A DNA stretch of 64,000 nt from Campylorhamphus procurvoides (taxonomy: Eukaryota > Chordata > Aves > Passeriformes > Dendrocolaptidae). The stretch lies in NCBI GenBank assembly GCA_013396655.1, contig WBMV01004773.1, positions 1-64,000 of the forward strand, in the 5' to 3' direction. Each line of letters starts with the position of its first letter. Position 1 is the first letter of the stretch. Below, one piece after another: positions 1-13,163 of this stretch. The translations under genes and the position numbers were made by a program. The notes below the pieces were generated by a model. The model saw only the letters and a list, made by a program, of their open reading frames with translations. It was not told the DNA's origin and did not search any database.

Positions 1-1655
1 CCTTCCCCCCGGCACGCGGCATAAATTCTCTCTGTGATTAAAAAATAATATATACATGCTGTTGGACTCTGCACTGCCAACTTGAATGTTTTGCCTATCT
101 AGTCTAATGCATATATACTTAACCATAAGCAAGGAAAAATTCTGTCATTGTGTATAAAAACAAGCAGCACAGCTGAGGCTTAGGACTAATCCAGGGAGAA
201 CTGAATTCTATGAAAAACCTGCTGTTGATGATCAAATATTCATTTTGCTATGGTTCCCACTCAGTGCCATTTCCAACTGGCAGTGCATATGGAGGGCTAT
301 GCAGCTGCTCAGCCTCACAGTTCCAGATGGACCTATTTTTGAGTCATCTGCATCAAGGGCAAAAGGTGACCAGAAGGGTTTTTGAAAATGAAACAAAATC
401 TACAAATTCACATTAGAAGGAAACAGTACACTCAAACTTTTAGTCAGAAAAGAAGAGGGGGTATGAAGAGAGCAGAGTTTGTGTCTCATTGACAAATTGC
501 TTCCCGTGGCTACAGTGGCTTCCTTTTTATGTCATTAAAACTAGAAGAAGAGTAAGCGACTTTACATCATCTTGTCCTTTAATGCACCCATGGATAATTT
601 ACTATTTCCCAGGTCAAGAGGCTGAAGTCAGGACTTCGATTATTAGAATGAATATAATGCAAATATAGATCCATGGTCAGAGCCAGGGCAAATTTAAGTA
701 CCTAAATTCTAAATTTTATTGGAACTAAATCTTCACTTTTCCCATCTTAATACATAGGTCCAGAATTCTTTCCTTCCCAGACCCTTGTGACATGCTCAAC
801 TAATAGTCATGCTTATTTTACAAAATTTACACCTACAAGCATGAGCTGTCTATAAAACAGAACCATGCCTTTCAAAATGAACTAGTGGTTCAGATTTCTT
901 TCTACTGAACTGGTGAATATGTATGCCTGGGCTCATAAAACAGCCACTGTTTAAAATGTGGCACTTCTGGTTTTGGATCTCTCCAAAACCAGAGAAATCT
1001 GGTTTAATCATTGACTGCTAAACTCTGAATGACACACATCTTTGAAATTCATAAATTCAGTAATCTCAAACTTTTTCGAGTACACTAAAGCAATATCAAC
1101 AACTGAGATGCAGTGTGTTCCCCTGCACGAGAATATGATAACCAGCTATTTGGGACACAATTATGAGTCTGGAAGTAGGACATGGCAATTTGAAACCATT
1201 TGGGACTCCTCTACCCTGAATAATAAAACCCATGTTCACCACTGTACTGTACAACAGATTCATTGTTAAAATAATAAAGCAAAAATGTTCAAAATAAAAT
1301 GCTTATAAGTCATAATGAAATACATTACTTCAAACATAAAATATAGCTCTTTCATTCCATGCTCTGTAATGTTTCTCATATGGTTTTGGGTGGAAAACTT
1401 CACATAAAAGAGGAGTTATACTTTCTATACAGAGGCAAAATTGCTTCTTTGCCACAACCTTAATTAGGAACAGTCCTACCTGTGAAATGAAAAACTAAAC
1501 TCCGATGTCTTTTAAGACAAAGATCATAATCACAGATTCTAATAGAGATATAATCTACTCTGTGTTACTGATGAGGTAAAATTGCACAATGTTTAATTCT
1601 CTTATCCAGTTTCTCACTTGAGCCATAGGCACATCCACCCATTGATGCCACATAC
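1..1655 (-). other. Intron segment downstream of the EC3 exon
   Basis: Beginning of the intron that follows the 188-bp EC3 exon; it runs off the left edge of the window. AT-rich unique sequence. I see no repeat with recognisable family identity, no further cadherin exon and no ORF resembling a known protein. The extreme left edge (about bases 1-20) is briefly GC-rich. Confidence is for intronic status, inferred from the flanking exon. Confidence 0.8.
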
Positions 1656-1843
1656 CTTTTTCAGTTTAATGACTCCTTCCTGGGTGTTCTCATCTGTTGT
1701 GATGTCAAACAAGTTTCCTCCATCTCCTGGAACTATGTTGTACTCAATTTCTGCATTTTTCCCAAAATCAGGGTCCACAGCTCTGATCCGTCCAATAGCC
1801 GAACCAACATGAGAGGATTCAGGTACTTTTAAATGGAAAATAC
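1656..1843 (-). CDS. CDH12: Type II cadherin internal exon (start of EC3), probable CDH12
   Basis: Third exon in transcript order, 188 bp, with acceptor ctttgtcacag before base 1843 and donor AAAAAG|GTATGT after base 1656. Its first two bases complete the serine split with the upstream exon, and it then reads 62 full codons to a phase-0 end. The peptide begins [20 protein letters not shown], continues [16 protein letters not shown], and ends [10 protein letters not shown]. It contains the EC3 calcium DPD motif and a run of acidic residues. EC3 is more divergent among type II cadherins than EC2. The combination [16 protein letters not shown] and [12 protein letters not shown] is what I recall of CDH12 rather than CDH18, CDH8 or CDH6. 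A few positions (SSHVGS, GKNAE, TTDENT) look like modest species differences from the mammalian protein. The next exon, expected to start with the PLDFE-type segment, should lie left of base 1. No stop or frameshift is present. Confidence 0.92.
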
Positions 1844-2346
1844 CTGTGACAAAGTGGTAGACAGTAATTTTTGGGATTTCTTGGTAATTAACACAGTATT
1901 TCTGATTAAAATCATGGAACCTATGCAAAATAAAAAGACTCAAATAATTCAATTAGAATTAGGAGATCAAAACAATAAAGGATTAGAAAAAATATATGCA
2001 CGTTTTACCCATTTATTTCCTCTAGTTTCTAGATTTTGTCCAATCAACTGTAAAGGTCTTAGCACATCTATCTACATTCTATACTCCATATTTCTGTGTT
2101 TCCATACTTAATTTTGCACCTGTGATTGACACTCTTTTGAATTAAATTGTACTTGTAGACAGTACACATTTATAAGTATTTTCCTCCTTCAGATTATTTG
2201 TTTTAATATATCTAAGCATTTCATAGTAACTGACAGGAAAAAATCAGTGGGAAAAGGGTTTCCACATACTTCTTTAAAAATCAGCGCTATAAATACATGT
2301 ACAACCCCTTGGATGGATACAGTATAGAGCATCGTTTATACATGAG

Positions 2347-2360
2347 CCACCAGAGGGTGC
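2347..2360 (+). promoter_or_regulatory. CTCF-like binding motif
   Basis: CCACCAGAGGGTGC matches the CTCF core consensus CCASYAGRKGGCRS at all but one position (T for C at position 12). It lies about 500 bp from the EC3 exon, in the intron upstream of it in transcript order. Motif resemblance only; occupancy is unknown. Confidence 0.35.
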
Positions 2361-4544
2361 TCTTACTAAAATTTCAGACCTAAACATTAATTTTCAGCTT
2401 TGAACGCCTTTACTTTCAGATTACTTACTAGTAGTGGTAACAAAATTAAAAAAAAAAAACAAAAACCAACAAACAAATAGGCATTGTATGTGAGGAGAAA
2501 ATAGTTTCATTCAGAGAAAAAGCTATTTTGAAAAAGTACTAGACATATTAGTCAAAAGAGCTAAAAGAAAAAATCCCAAGCAGTTTGAAACAGACATGAC
2601 TTTAAGGAGAGCAACATCAACAGATTTATTTCACTGCTCCCATCGTCCCTATTCAGCTGCTTCTCTCACTACAGTTGTCACTTTGCCCAGCTCGCAGTGA
2701 ATACCATCCAGACCAGTGTTTACAGTGGGCAGGCAGTGCTCACCTTTCCTCATGCAGCAGCCTTTGCTGTCAAAACTGCCAGCACCTTTTGGAGCTGATT
2801 TGGAGCACAGGATGTTTGGTTCACTTTGTCCTGGCTCTTGAGAAAGCTAGTCCCATGATTTGGGTTTGCTCTGTCAGTGTTGCACAGCTCTCACAGGGCA
2901 GCCCCTTCAACAAACATCAGCACTATCCTCATTAGTTCCTCTATGCATGAACACGTAGGGGGAAATTTACACCTCTTTTTTTTTCAATAGTATAGCAGGA
3001 CAGGCAGCTGTGACTATTGAGGGATGTCGCCAAGATTTCTGCACAGCAGTGTTCAGTCACATATCACAAAATGAGGCTCTGAGAAGGTGTATATTATGCA
3101 TCAGCAGGATAGATAACTTTCACATCCAGCGACTGAATTAAACAGTAGATGGTGTTCCCTGTCATTATCTCCTTACAATGTGCGCTGGGTCAGCTTTTTC
3201 AGCTTTGCAACATTTTCAGGTGAAGAAAAAAATGACATTTGCACTACTGGATTAGGAGAAAACCTGCTCTTTTACAAGCTAGTAGTTTGGGCTATGGTAC
3301 CTATTTATTTGTCTGTTTGATTGTCCCTGAGAAAATCTCTTTTGTCTGCTTCCTCTCTCTGCCCATCAGTATTCAATGCATACTAGAAGGCAAAATTTGT
3401 TTTGTTTGTTAGAGAAAATCCCTGTAAATAAAGTCAGCTTGTGTCAGCATCCACTTTTGGACATTGCCATGTATAGCTTTATATTACCAATTGACTGAGC
3501 TACTAAAGACTGTGCAAATATCATTTCACTGTTTTGGTTTTTTATTTCCAAGGAACATTCTAAAGAAACCTTTCCTCCTTATTTTTGCATGTGAATTCAA
3601 AAATGTAAAATGTAAAAGAAGCTCTACTTCTCAGTGTTGTTTTAACAGCAGGAAAGGAGTACTGTGATGCAGAACAGTATCATGGCAAGATAGTATCAGC
3701 TATTTCTTAGTTGTACTTCAATGACTGAGTAAAGAATAGAACTTTAACATGGTATTCATATGACAATCACAAATTCTCCTTACAAATATGTATATTACTG
3801 GGTCTCTACTATGCAAGTTATACAGAAAAGGTACAAGAGACCCAAAAGGGCTTTGCCTACACTTGAATCATATATTAAGTTTCCTCAACACAGTTCTAGC
3901 CCTCATGTCCATGTGTTTTACAGCCACTTATACTGGATGATGAAAATCATTGCTTCAGAGTTTGCTGTTTACAGCCATAGTTTGGGTGAATGTGAAATAC
4001 AGGAGCATATGATAATGGATTTTTCCATCTTTGTCTAGTTGATCTATTCTTAGTGATTTGAAGAGCACTCAGAATCATTAAAATAAACATTTCTCTATAA
4101 AATATTGTAACTGGTTGTAAAGAGTGTGGGACATAGATGAAGTCAAGGAAAAACCACGTTTCTCATTTCAGATTGTTTAGGCTTTTATCAGTTATTTTCA
4201 GTGATTTGGCATTTAATCATTTCCAGAAATTCAGCAGCAATAAAGATGGGGTCATTCAGATTAATTTGAAACTCTGAAGTAATCTTCAACTCTGAAAGAG
4301 TCAGATTTCTGAAGATGTAGTATGTAATTACACTGCCATTGTCCTCCTGTAATATTCACAACATATGGAAGCTGTTAATGATACTACCGTGACAACACAT
4401 TTTCAGAATAAAATAAAATGAAACAAATAATGTATATTGCTGCCAGCTCAGGGGAAAATCTTCAAGAGAATATAATATATAGCATGGAAATCTCCTTCCT
4501 TCCCTGCTTCTCTCCCTCCCTGCCCCCCTCTCCCTTAAACAGTA

Positions 4545-4710
4545 GAATCACAGATTCTACTACTGAATACTGCTGATTTGGAAGAAACCCAGCAGGATCA
4601 TCAAGTGCTACTCCTGGTCCTGTACAGGACATCCCAAGAGTCATACCATGTGCCTTTACCTGAGAGCGTTGTCCACACATTTCTTGAACTCAGACAGGCT
4701 TGGTCTTTGT
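4545..4710 (-). mobile_element. CR1 LINE 3'-end fragment, antisense to the window
   Basis: On the + strand this reads gaatcacagattctac, then text typical of the reverse complement of a CR1 3' end (atcatcaagtgctactcctgg, then tgtccacacatttcttgaac and tcagacaggcttggt). CR1 elements end in short repeats related to ATTCTATG, so the element's 3' end is at the left. It is heavily diverged and truncated to about 170 bp. A pyrimidine-rich run (4490-4540) abuts the 3' end. CR1 copies are usually 5'-truncated and make no target-site duplication, which fits. Confidence 0.75.
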
Positions 4711-5702
4711 ACAGAGGACATTTGAAATGATTGATATATGTGGTACAATAAATCAGAAAGACAGTTTCATAGATTTTTATTTTTCTGCTTCCAGAAGACA
4801 TTACTTTTTGCTGTGGATTTGCTATGACAGTTTAGAATTATTCAGTTTTTATTGTCCATTTTGCCTGTATGCACTGCTACCTTCATTTGTTATAGAGGTA
4901 TATTGAAACAGCCTGAGTAATAGCCTCTTACTCCCAAAGGTCCTGAAAATCTTGCTCGCTTCAGCTTCCAGGAATGATGGAACAAGCAGCTGAGACAAAC
5001 TTACACAGCAGCAGGTTATGCTGCTCCAACAGTTCTGTCAAAGTTTCTTGATTGTCTCATGTGAATTCTCTGACAACAAAAATCTTTCTTCTACTTGCAT
5101 AAATCTCTTTTAAATGTTTTCGGGGTTTTTTTTGTTTTGTTACTTGTTTGTTTTGTTCTTTTTTTCTTTTTCTTTACTCCTGTCTTTTGTAAGGGATGAG
5201 TGATATGAGATGTACCAAAGGAGCAAGCCCTTACTTTCCTCAAGCTGCAGTACAAAACTGGACTGTGTAACTAGTTCCCCTTTTGCTGATTTGAGTCACA
5301 TATACTGCATTCAGGTCAGAACATTGTCACATACAGGAAAGCCGGAAGCAATGAATATTCCCTGGTCAAGATTTTTCATTTCAGGTTGAGCAGCATCAAA
5401 GAGGATGATAGAAATAAATGAGTGATGATGTTGTTGAAGCTTTTAGGCTCAAATAATTGACAGGGCTAATTACTTAGCCGCAAAAGCATTCAGGAAACCC
5501 AGGCAGAGGTGAGCTCACAACTCATACATGCTGGCTCTGAGTTTCTGAAACAAAGATGGTTTCAAAACACACAGTGGGAAGAAATCAGAGCTAAGTGACA
5601 GGTAATCAGTCATATTGACTGAAATGCAGCACACATTTACAGCTCCTTTGACATGATTACATTAGTTTTAGTTTCCAAGGCTCAAAAGCTGTTCTGGGGT
5701 TT

Positions 5703-5764
5703 GATTTTTACTTACAAAGAGGGTTAGAGGTTTTTTGTGGATTTTTTTACTTACAAAGAGGTTT
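5703..5764 (+). repeat. Two-copy direct repeat, about 37-bp period, T-rich
   Basis: gatttttacttacaaagagg at 5703 recurs as gatttttttacttacaaagagg at 5740. The copies differ by a T-run length change, consistent with replication slippage. Confidence 0.7.
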
Positions 5765-6399
5765 GTTTTTTTCTTTCTCCATGCTTGCACTTTGTGGGTG
5801 CACCACTGTTTACCAAAAAGGTTTTCAGTTTTAAGAATAACTAATGAAAACCATCATTACTTCTCATCAGCAAACACCCATTAAGAAATAACCTAGGTTA
5901 GCATCTAAGGACTTTAGCTAACTGTATAATGGCCTTCAATCAAACATCTGTAAAAGCTTTTTGAAATTGTTTTTAATCTGTCAACTGTACGTGTTCCATG
6001 TGCATGCAAGATTAACTTCTCCTGCTTTATCTTTGGCTACACTTTTTTCAGCTCTTTGGCAGTTGCCAAAGTATTGCATTGCAGTTAGTCACGATAGCAT
6101 GAATCTTGAAGGCAAAAACATTGAAATAAACGAAATTATCTCTTTCATCTAAATTTTTCATATTTCCTCAGGGAAAAAAACTCACACAAAATAAAAGATT
6201 ATGTATAATATTCTTGTTAGCTTATATTACCAAGGCATTTCAGCTTTTATCCTGACAAGGTTATATGGGCACTGATTTCTGTCTGTTTAGGAAGAATCAT
6301 AAAACAGTTCATATTTACTTGCTGGTGTTTCAACAACAGTGTCATAGGCAAAGTAAAGCATAATGTAACACAAGCACTTGCTCAATATACTAAACTTGC

Positions 6400-6447
6400 T
6401 GCATCAGCTACAGCTAATCAGCCTAATAATTAGCAGCATCTGATGCA
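6400..6447. repeat. Nested inverted repeat (two arm pairs sharing one centre)
   Basis: Outer arms TGCATCAG (6400-6407) and CTGATGCA (6440-6447) and inner arms GCTAAT (6413-6418) and ATTAGC (6429-6434) share exactly the same dyad centre. The inner arms contain TAAT/ATTA cores, the usual homeodomain recognition sequence. Confidence 0.7.
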
Positions 6448-6558
6448 CATATGCCTAAAACTGGGCAGATGTGATTTATCACAGCAGTGAGATAAGTTCA
6501 TGCCTCTCCTAGCTGAGGCTCTGTGTCCTGCTGAGGGTTGGGACCTTGTGCAGGGAAA

Positions 6559-6579
6559 AGCACTTGGTCACCAAGTGCT
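6559..6579. repeat. Near-perfect 21-bp palindrome
   Basis: AGCACTTGGT c ACCAAGTGCT: ten-base arms around a single central base, 112 bp from the nested dyad at 6400-6447. The two arms contain CACTTG and CAAGTG, an E-box (CANNTG) in each. Confidence 0.85.
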
Positions 6580-9500
6580 CCGATGCAGGTCATATGTGAT
6601 TTGGGATATGCTTGTTAAACTTATGGCAAGGCTCCTCCCAGCCTCTAATCCACTGCTCTGAGTTACTATGGCCTCATTAGATATAACACAACCATGCTTA
6701 AAAAATCCTGATTCTCTGATGTGGATTCCAAAGTCCACACCTATAAAAAGCTACACTTGCCAAGACCGCAGAGATCATGGATGTCCATGGATCCCCAGTT
6801 GGTTAAGGAAAAATGAGCAAAAGCACAGTACCTTTTGAGTTTGATCCTGCCCTGGTTTAGGATGGAGCTTCCCAGAGCCAGCAATTGCTGAGCCAGGACT
6901 CTATCAGCCCCTGAGATGAGCTAGCAGACTACATTTTTGAGGTCATCCTCATTCTCCCTTCCCTAAAGTAAAAAATAATGTTCATCATACTGGTATAATT
7001 TTTATATACTGAAGAATCTCAGTGTAACCATTTGGTGGGTTTTTCTACTGATAAACTGTTATCACAGAGCTTTCTAAAAATAAACCTCCCCATTGCATGT
7101 CAGAGACTAATTCCACAGAGACTAATATTCCACTTTTTAGAGCAAGGAAATAGGAAAAAAACACATTTCCTCAGCTCAAGATATTTAAGCCCACAGGTTC
7201 TTTCCTCAAAGTGTGCTAGTCATTGCAAAGACAGTAGAGAATATTCTGTTTAGCAGAGTAATGTAGAAATAATCATAGAAACAGTTGTTTGGAGCCACGG
7301 ACACTCAGATCTGTGTATTCCAATACTGAGGCAAGAATAAAACTTCTTTGCAGATCTTAACTTTTCTTTTATGGTAGCACAGTTTTACCAAGTGGGGAAG
7401 AAAATGCTCATTTCTAGAAATTCCTGGAGTTCATAATTAAGGGTTTCTTCTAGATGATATGGAGTTGATTTCCAGGTGGCTGAGGAGAACAAATCAAGTT
7501 CCTGAGTCAGTGTTTTAATCATGTTATTATTATTGTACAGGAAAGATTCCACCCTTATCACTTACTGGCAGTGTGAAGAGTCTGACTTTGTCAATGCATT
7601 CATGTGTTAGACAATGTGCTTCCTGTATCTCTGAGGGCTTATGTGGAAAATCACTTCTACAAGATCAGATTCATTATATATCATGACAAATAAAGAACTG
7701 GTCTGCTACTATCCAGTCTTCTGATTAACAACTTATTACCAAACAAAACAAAAAAACCCTTCCAAAATACAGTGAGAGAAATAATTTTTTGGGGGTACAG
7801 CCTAAAAGCTTGAATCAATTGATTTTTAATGTAAGTTACGTAGTGGTTATAAAGAATTACCAAGGTGTAGCATGATTTACAGATTGAAAAAAAAATCGGG
7901 AAAATGTTTTTGCTTTTTCAGAATCCCAGGCAGGATGTAATTGGTATTTACCAGGTAGGTCTGTTGGTAATATTCTGGTGATCACACCATCCCCATGAAA
8001 TAAATCAATACACTTATTCCCTCTATAAAATTTAAATTGCATGACTTATGTGAAACATTAACGTGATAAAAAGTATATTGTCAAGAATGGGACATGGAGT
8101 TTAAAATGCTCTGCTTAACATCTCTCCCTCTTAGATAACTTGTGGGAACCTTTTCATATTTTCTTTATCACTCTGGCACCAAATATAGTAACACAATTTC
8201 ACTCTTAAGAACATGGTCAAACCATTCGCTTTAGGATCTAAACTAGGTGCCCTAAATCATCTATATTGGAAGAATCATTTTTCTGTCCATCGACTAAGGA
8301 AATGAGGTTCCTATCTTTAGTCCTCCAAGTCACACCTCAGTTGCATCCTTAAAATCACCTAAACAAAGAATGCTCAACATCTGTATTACTCAAAAAACTC
8401 CTTGTGAAGTTTTGATTTTCACATACTCATTGGGTACATTTCATACAAAAGGTTTTTTTCCTATATGTACTACTTTTCTTCACCATGTTGGCACAGGCTG
8501 AGGCAGAAAATTATTGCTTTTAAAATAAAACTGTGAAATCATCAGGTACAAGTTCATAACAGTTTATTGTACTTTGTTTTAAAGTTTGGGTTACTGTATC
8601 CTATTTCCTTAAAAAATTTTTAATTTAATGTGTGATATAGATGAGAAAATAGTGATACAATAGGATGGCAATTGAGTATTTTGCATTTGTAATCTCTTTT
8701 ACTTTACAGCAAACATGACCAACTTATCACAAGTGATGTCTATGTCTTCCAATTCAAGTGTTTAAAGGTGAGCTCTCTATGTAAATACTGCTCATTTTGT
8801 AATGAAATGCAAAAGCAGTGAGTGCTTAATTATAGATCCTTCTCTTGAGAGCATTGGCAATCACATTTACAAAATCAAAAAATTTTCCATGGAAGCCACT
8901 AAGAATATAATGATTGTCATGAATTTAAGACAAAACTTGAAAGAGGACCTTTAGAATATTTCTTCTATTTTCTTTTTAACTTCTCTAGCTTTCTTTATGC
9001 AGAAATTCCACTAAAAGTGTATTTTGGACTCAGAGAAGACAATTTCAAACTGCTTTGTATCTGCAGCTCTGCTTCTATTTCTGTCATTAGTAATGTTTAA
9101 CTTGTTGCAAGGACTTGGGCATCCCATTTAATGCTTTTAAAAGGAGAGGAGCACTCCTGAAAATCTGAATACAACTGTGGTTCTCAGGTATTTTTGAAAA
9201 TCATGAGCCTAAACTATTGTGATTAGAAATAGATAATTACATATGGCCTGTTTCACTTTATGTTGCCCTGTAGCCTCTACATTTTCTGAAAGCAAGCCCA
9301 CCACAGTTAGAAACAGAAAGGATATGTTAATTTCTTACTTGGATGGAAGGCCTCAGAGTAAAAGGCAAATTTTGCCAGAACTGATAGTGCCACAGCAAGC
9401 GACGCTGTAGTCAGAGTCACTTTGGCACCAATTCTCAGAGCATTGCAAGGCAACCCCATGCTGTTAAATCTGTAGCCCCAGCTCCTTTTCAATCTCAGAG

Positions 9501-12500
9501 AGTATGCAGAGATGCATGGGGCTTTTAAGACATCCCAAGGTTACTGTGGATAATTTCATGCCACCCATCTAAATACTCTCTGTGTTTTGAATAAATAATA
9601 TCTTCCTGCTCCCCACAGAAAACACATCGTAGTGGAATGTATGACATGATTCCTCCCAAAGGTTGTTGAATTTCTATAAACCATATTTGTTTATACCTTC
9701 TCTACAGGAGGTAACAGATGTAAAATACAATTATCAATGATAATGATCTACTATGATGATAATGATGTGTTTAAATATAATTTAACTATAAATCTTTATG
9801 CTAATGGCCAATTACCACTTAAAGATAATGATAGGAGGGGAATTAATTTGATAAGTACAGACTAGCTACAGAATTTTATGACCAATGGATAACATTTAAC
9901 TTCTAACCACTATTGTGTTCATTTATATTTCTTGAACTACTGCTTAAGAGTGCAATCAGAGCACTGCATTTTACACAGTGACAAATGACCTATATTTTTC
10001 ATTGACTATGAAGTAGTATCAAGAAATAGCTATATTTGTTTTTATGGCCTGCCTTGCAACTAAGGGTTTGGTCTCTTTCAGTTTAGAGACTGAAACAGGT
10101 TTTTTGTTTCATTCAATCTGTACTCCAAAAAGTCCTTGCACAGCCTTTGCTAGTTATGCATTCTTGAGAGAGTTAAAAAACAATAGGAGTGTAGCAGACG
10201 TAAAATTTACTAAACATTTAGTGTTTTGAGGATCTATGGTAATTGAATATTTCTCCCTCTAGTTTATTTTTTAGCTTTCTTCCAAGTATTATGGTTTAGT
10301 TGGGAATTGCGTCATTGTTCAGGCTGAATAGAATTTTTCACTCTCCAAGATGCTTTATGATTAAGATCATGCAACAGTGATAGCTATCAAAAACAAAAGG
10401 AGTTTCTAGGGAGCTTTCACTAAGTCTACATCCCGCTTTGGGGGCAAAACAGTTCCTACTAAAAGTGCATGAAGAATTCTGATGTGGAAAGGAATAAGGA
10501 AAAATAAGAGAAAGTTGGTGCAAGTGTAAACAGAAATTTTTACAGATGTTAAATTTATGCTAACTCCTTTATGTTATACACACACAAATAGTAAGAGAAG
10601 CCTACTTAGCTGTGGGGTGCTGTGACCCAAGGCAGGCTGCATGGCCTGGATTGCAAAGCATGGGCTCAAATAAGCTACAGCTGTACAAAGAAATTTCATG
10701 TACCAGCTGTATTCTGTGACCCAGAAGCTAGCCAGTATAGAATGGCCTATTTCCATGTTACTAAATTCTTTTGCCCACACTAAAATAGGTCAATTTCACG
10801 GAAAGTGACTGCAAAAAATAGCTCCTGATTTATACTAATTTCTCCAAATGCCCTGAATTTCTCGGAGAAAGCTTTACTTGGTGTTGGTCAAAACTCTGCT
10901 CTGTGACAGTTCTAAGAGTAACAGTACAGACAATTTAAGTCTCCAGGAACTTTTCCTGCCACTCCCATGTCCTTCTCTTGCTTTGAACAGCAAAATATAA
11001 TGAGCACCGTATACCTTCTTTTAGTCTATGGAAAAATGTCTATAATTGCAGTGATTAAGTCGTGGTGCAGGAAAAAGAAAGGCAGAGGGGTTTTTTTATG
11101 ACTAGCTGTCAAATGTGTAGCTCACTCAGGTGTGTGAAATAGAAACAGCAGGCAAGGGTCACTGAGCTGAGCGACAGGATAATGGCCAAAACAAGTAAGA
11201 CACAGCTGTAAAGAGCTTATCTGGGATGGTGAAGACTCCTTATTTCAGTAAAGCAAAATGTGAAGAAACTCAGAGCTGGAAGTGACCCAACAAATTATAA
11301 ATTCTTTGATCAGTGCTGTTATTGGGGAGGAAAAAAGCCCCTAATGGAGTAGAAGGAGGTCACAGCCACACTGTAGTTATAAGATGAAAATGAGATCAAG
11401 GATAAATTTATATCTCTTATAGGGGAGGGGAAACAAAAGTGCATGTTGAATGTAAGGAAAGACAGGGTGAGAAGGAAAGAGAGGCCAAAGGAAGGTGACA
11501 CAGGGGAGACAGAAATACAAATAGTACGGAGGTGTGAGACTTGGAAGAAAGCTGGAATGAAGAGGAGTTACCCTTAGTCCTCCTGTGAATCCTATTAGAG
11601 CACTGTGCAAATACTACTCAGCTAGTATTTGTTCTTGTACGTATTTGACTATAGTTTTGCTCTGACATTAAAGCTATAGCTAAGTGAGTTACAGGTACTA
11701 CAATGCAAAATTATAATGACCTCTGCATGGCTGCTGGTTTTGTGATTGGCTTGCAATTGCATGGGCCCATTTCTGTAGTCTTTGCATTTGTATCTTCCAT
11801 CACTCTTTGAAAAGGTTGGTTAAAGTATATGTTCAACCTAAAAATGCAGTTATAGTTTACCCAGAACTCACAGGTAAATGAAAATCAGACTTGCTGAAGA
11901 TTTTCTGACATTAAACAATGTAATTTTGTTAACAAAACCAAGCTGATGCTTTTTTTCCATTTAGGTTTTATGGCACAGTCCTTAAAAAATTAGAAAAGGT
12001 GTAGAAAACCTTCCCTCCTTTTCTTATTCAAAGCAACCTCTGGCTCAATATTCCAACTAATCACTGCCTGCAGGTTAGTCTTCAATGAATCTGTCCACCC
12101 GTCCCATGCAAGCATCTCCCAGTTGGTATAAAATAAGTAATTAGTTGCTGGAAGTGAATTAAAACATCTTGTCTGCGAGGCAGATTTTTTAATCAATGAA
12201 AGATGGACTCATTTTCATTCTGAGAGCCAATGAAGATGCAAGTGGTGTTTAGCATGCACAACAACTTTTAACAGGGATACTAAGAGAAGCCGTACTTCCA
12301 TCTCTAAATTACATGGGGTATAAAAACTTCCCAGAAACTTGCGCAGACTTGTTAAAATGCTTAATTAGGCAGATCAGGGCTCTGAACCTTAATCCTGAGT
12401 AAGTTCCTAGCAAATTGTCCAAGTAAGGAGGGAACCAATCTTCATTGCTTATTTTTAAATCAAAACCTCTGCTTTCCTTATTTATTTTTTTTTAGATTAG

Positions 12501-13098
12501 TGAACAGAATAATTTCCTAATCATGAAATACTTTTCCGTAGATATCTAATGTACTACTGGGTGTGCTCTGTGTTGCATTCTTCTGAAATCTTTAAAAGTA
12601 AATACCATTATCTGAGGAACTCTCTCACAGGCCACACTTCTAAAGCAATGGGTTAAAAGATTTGCCTTTCATGTGGACCAGAAGACCTCTTACTTGAAGT
12701 GTTTCTGAACCCAATTTTACAATAAAATTTGAGCTAGACTTGTTCAAAGCCACTTGAATGGAATCAGCTGCATTTAGTTTACTGAGTTGACAAAACTGAC
12801 CAGCCTTGATGTAGTGAAACCTATGATAAATAATGTGTGTGCTATTTCTGTAATGTACTAAACTTCCACTAATATAAGCAACTATGATAAGAGTTTTAGG
12901 TATACAAAGTCTGTATGCATAAGTATAGGCAGGCTGTTCCAAGTTCAGCACTTGGTTGTCCTTTCTTACAAAATATTGCTACAGACTGTACTGCTTGAAA
13001 GTAAATCCCTTAAAATAAGCAACGAACCAATAAATAATCACTGAAAATAGATGCATAGGGGTAATAATATTCAAAGCCTATTGTTAATATAAAATACA

Positions 13099-13163
13099 CA
13101 ATAGATCTGTGGATCTATTGATAATCTAGAGATATTGATAATAGATAATCTAGAGAATAGATC
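13099..13163. repeat. Short inverted and direct repeat cluster
   Basis: CAATAGATC tgtg GATCTATTG (13099-13120) forms a hairpin with nine-base arms. It is followed by two copies of gataatctagaga about 24 bp apart, and a further aatagatc. AT-rich low-complexity sequence. Confidence 0.6.

Noticed and set aside
11265..11320. cagagctggaagtgacccaa resembling the CR1 gagttggaagggacc block
   Set aside because: Match is too short and no neighbouring CR1 blocks support it.
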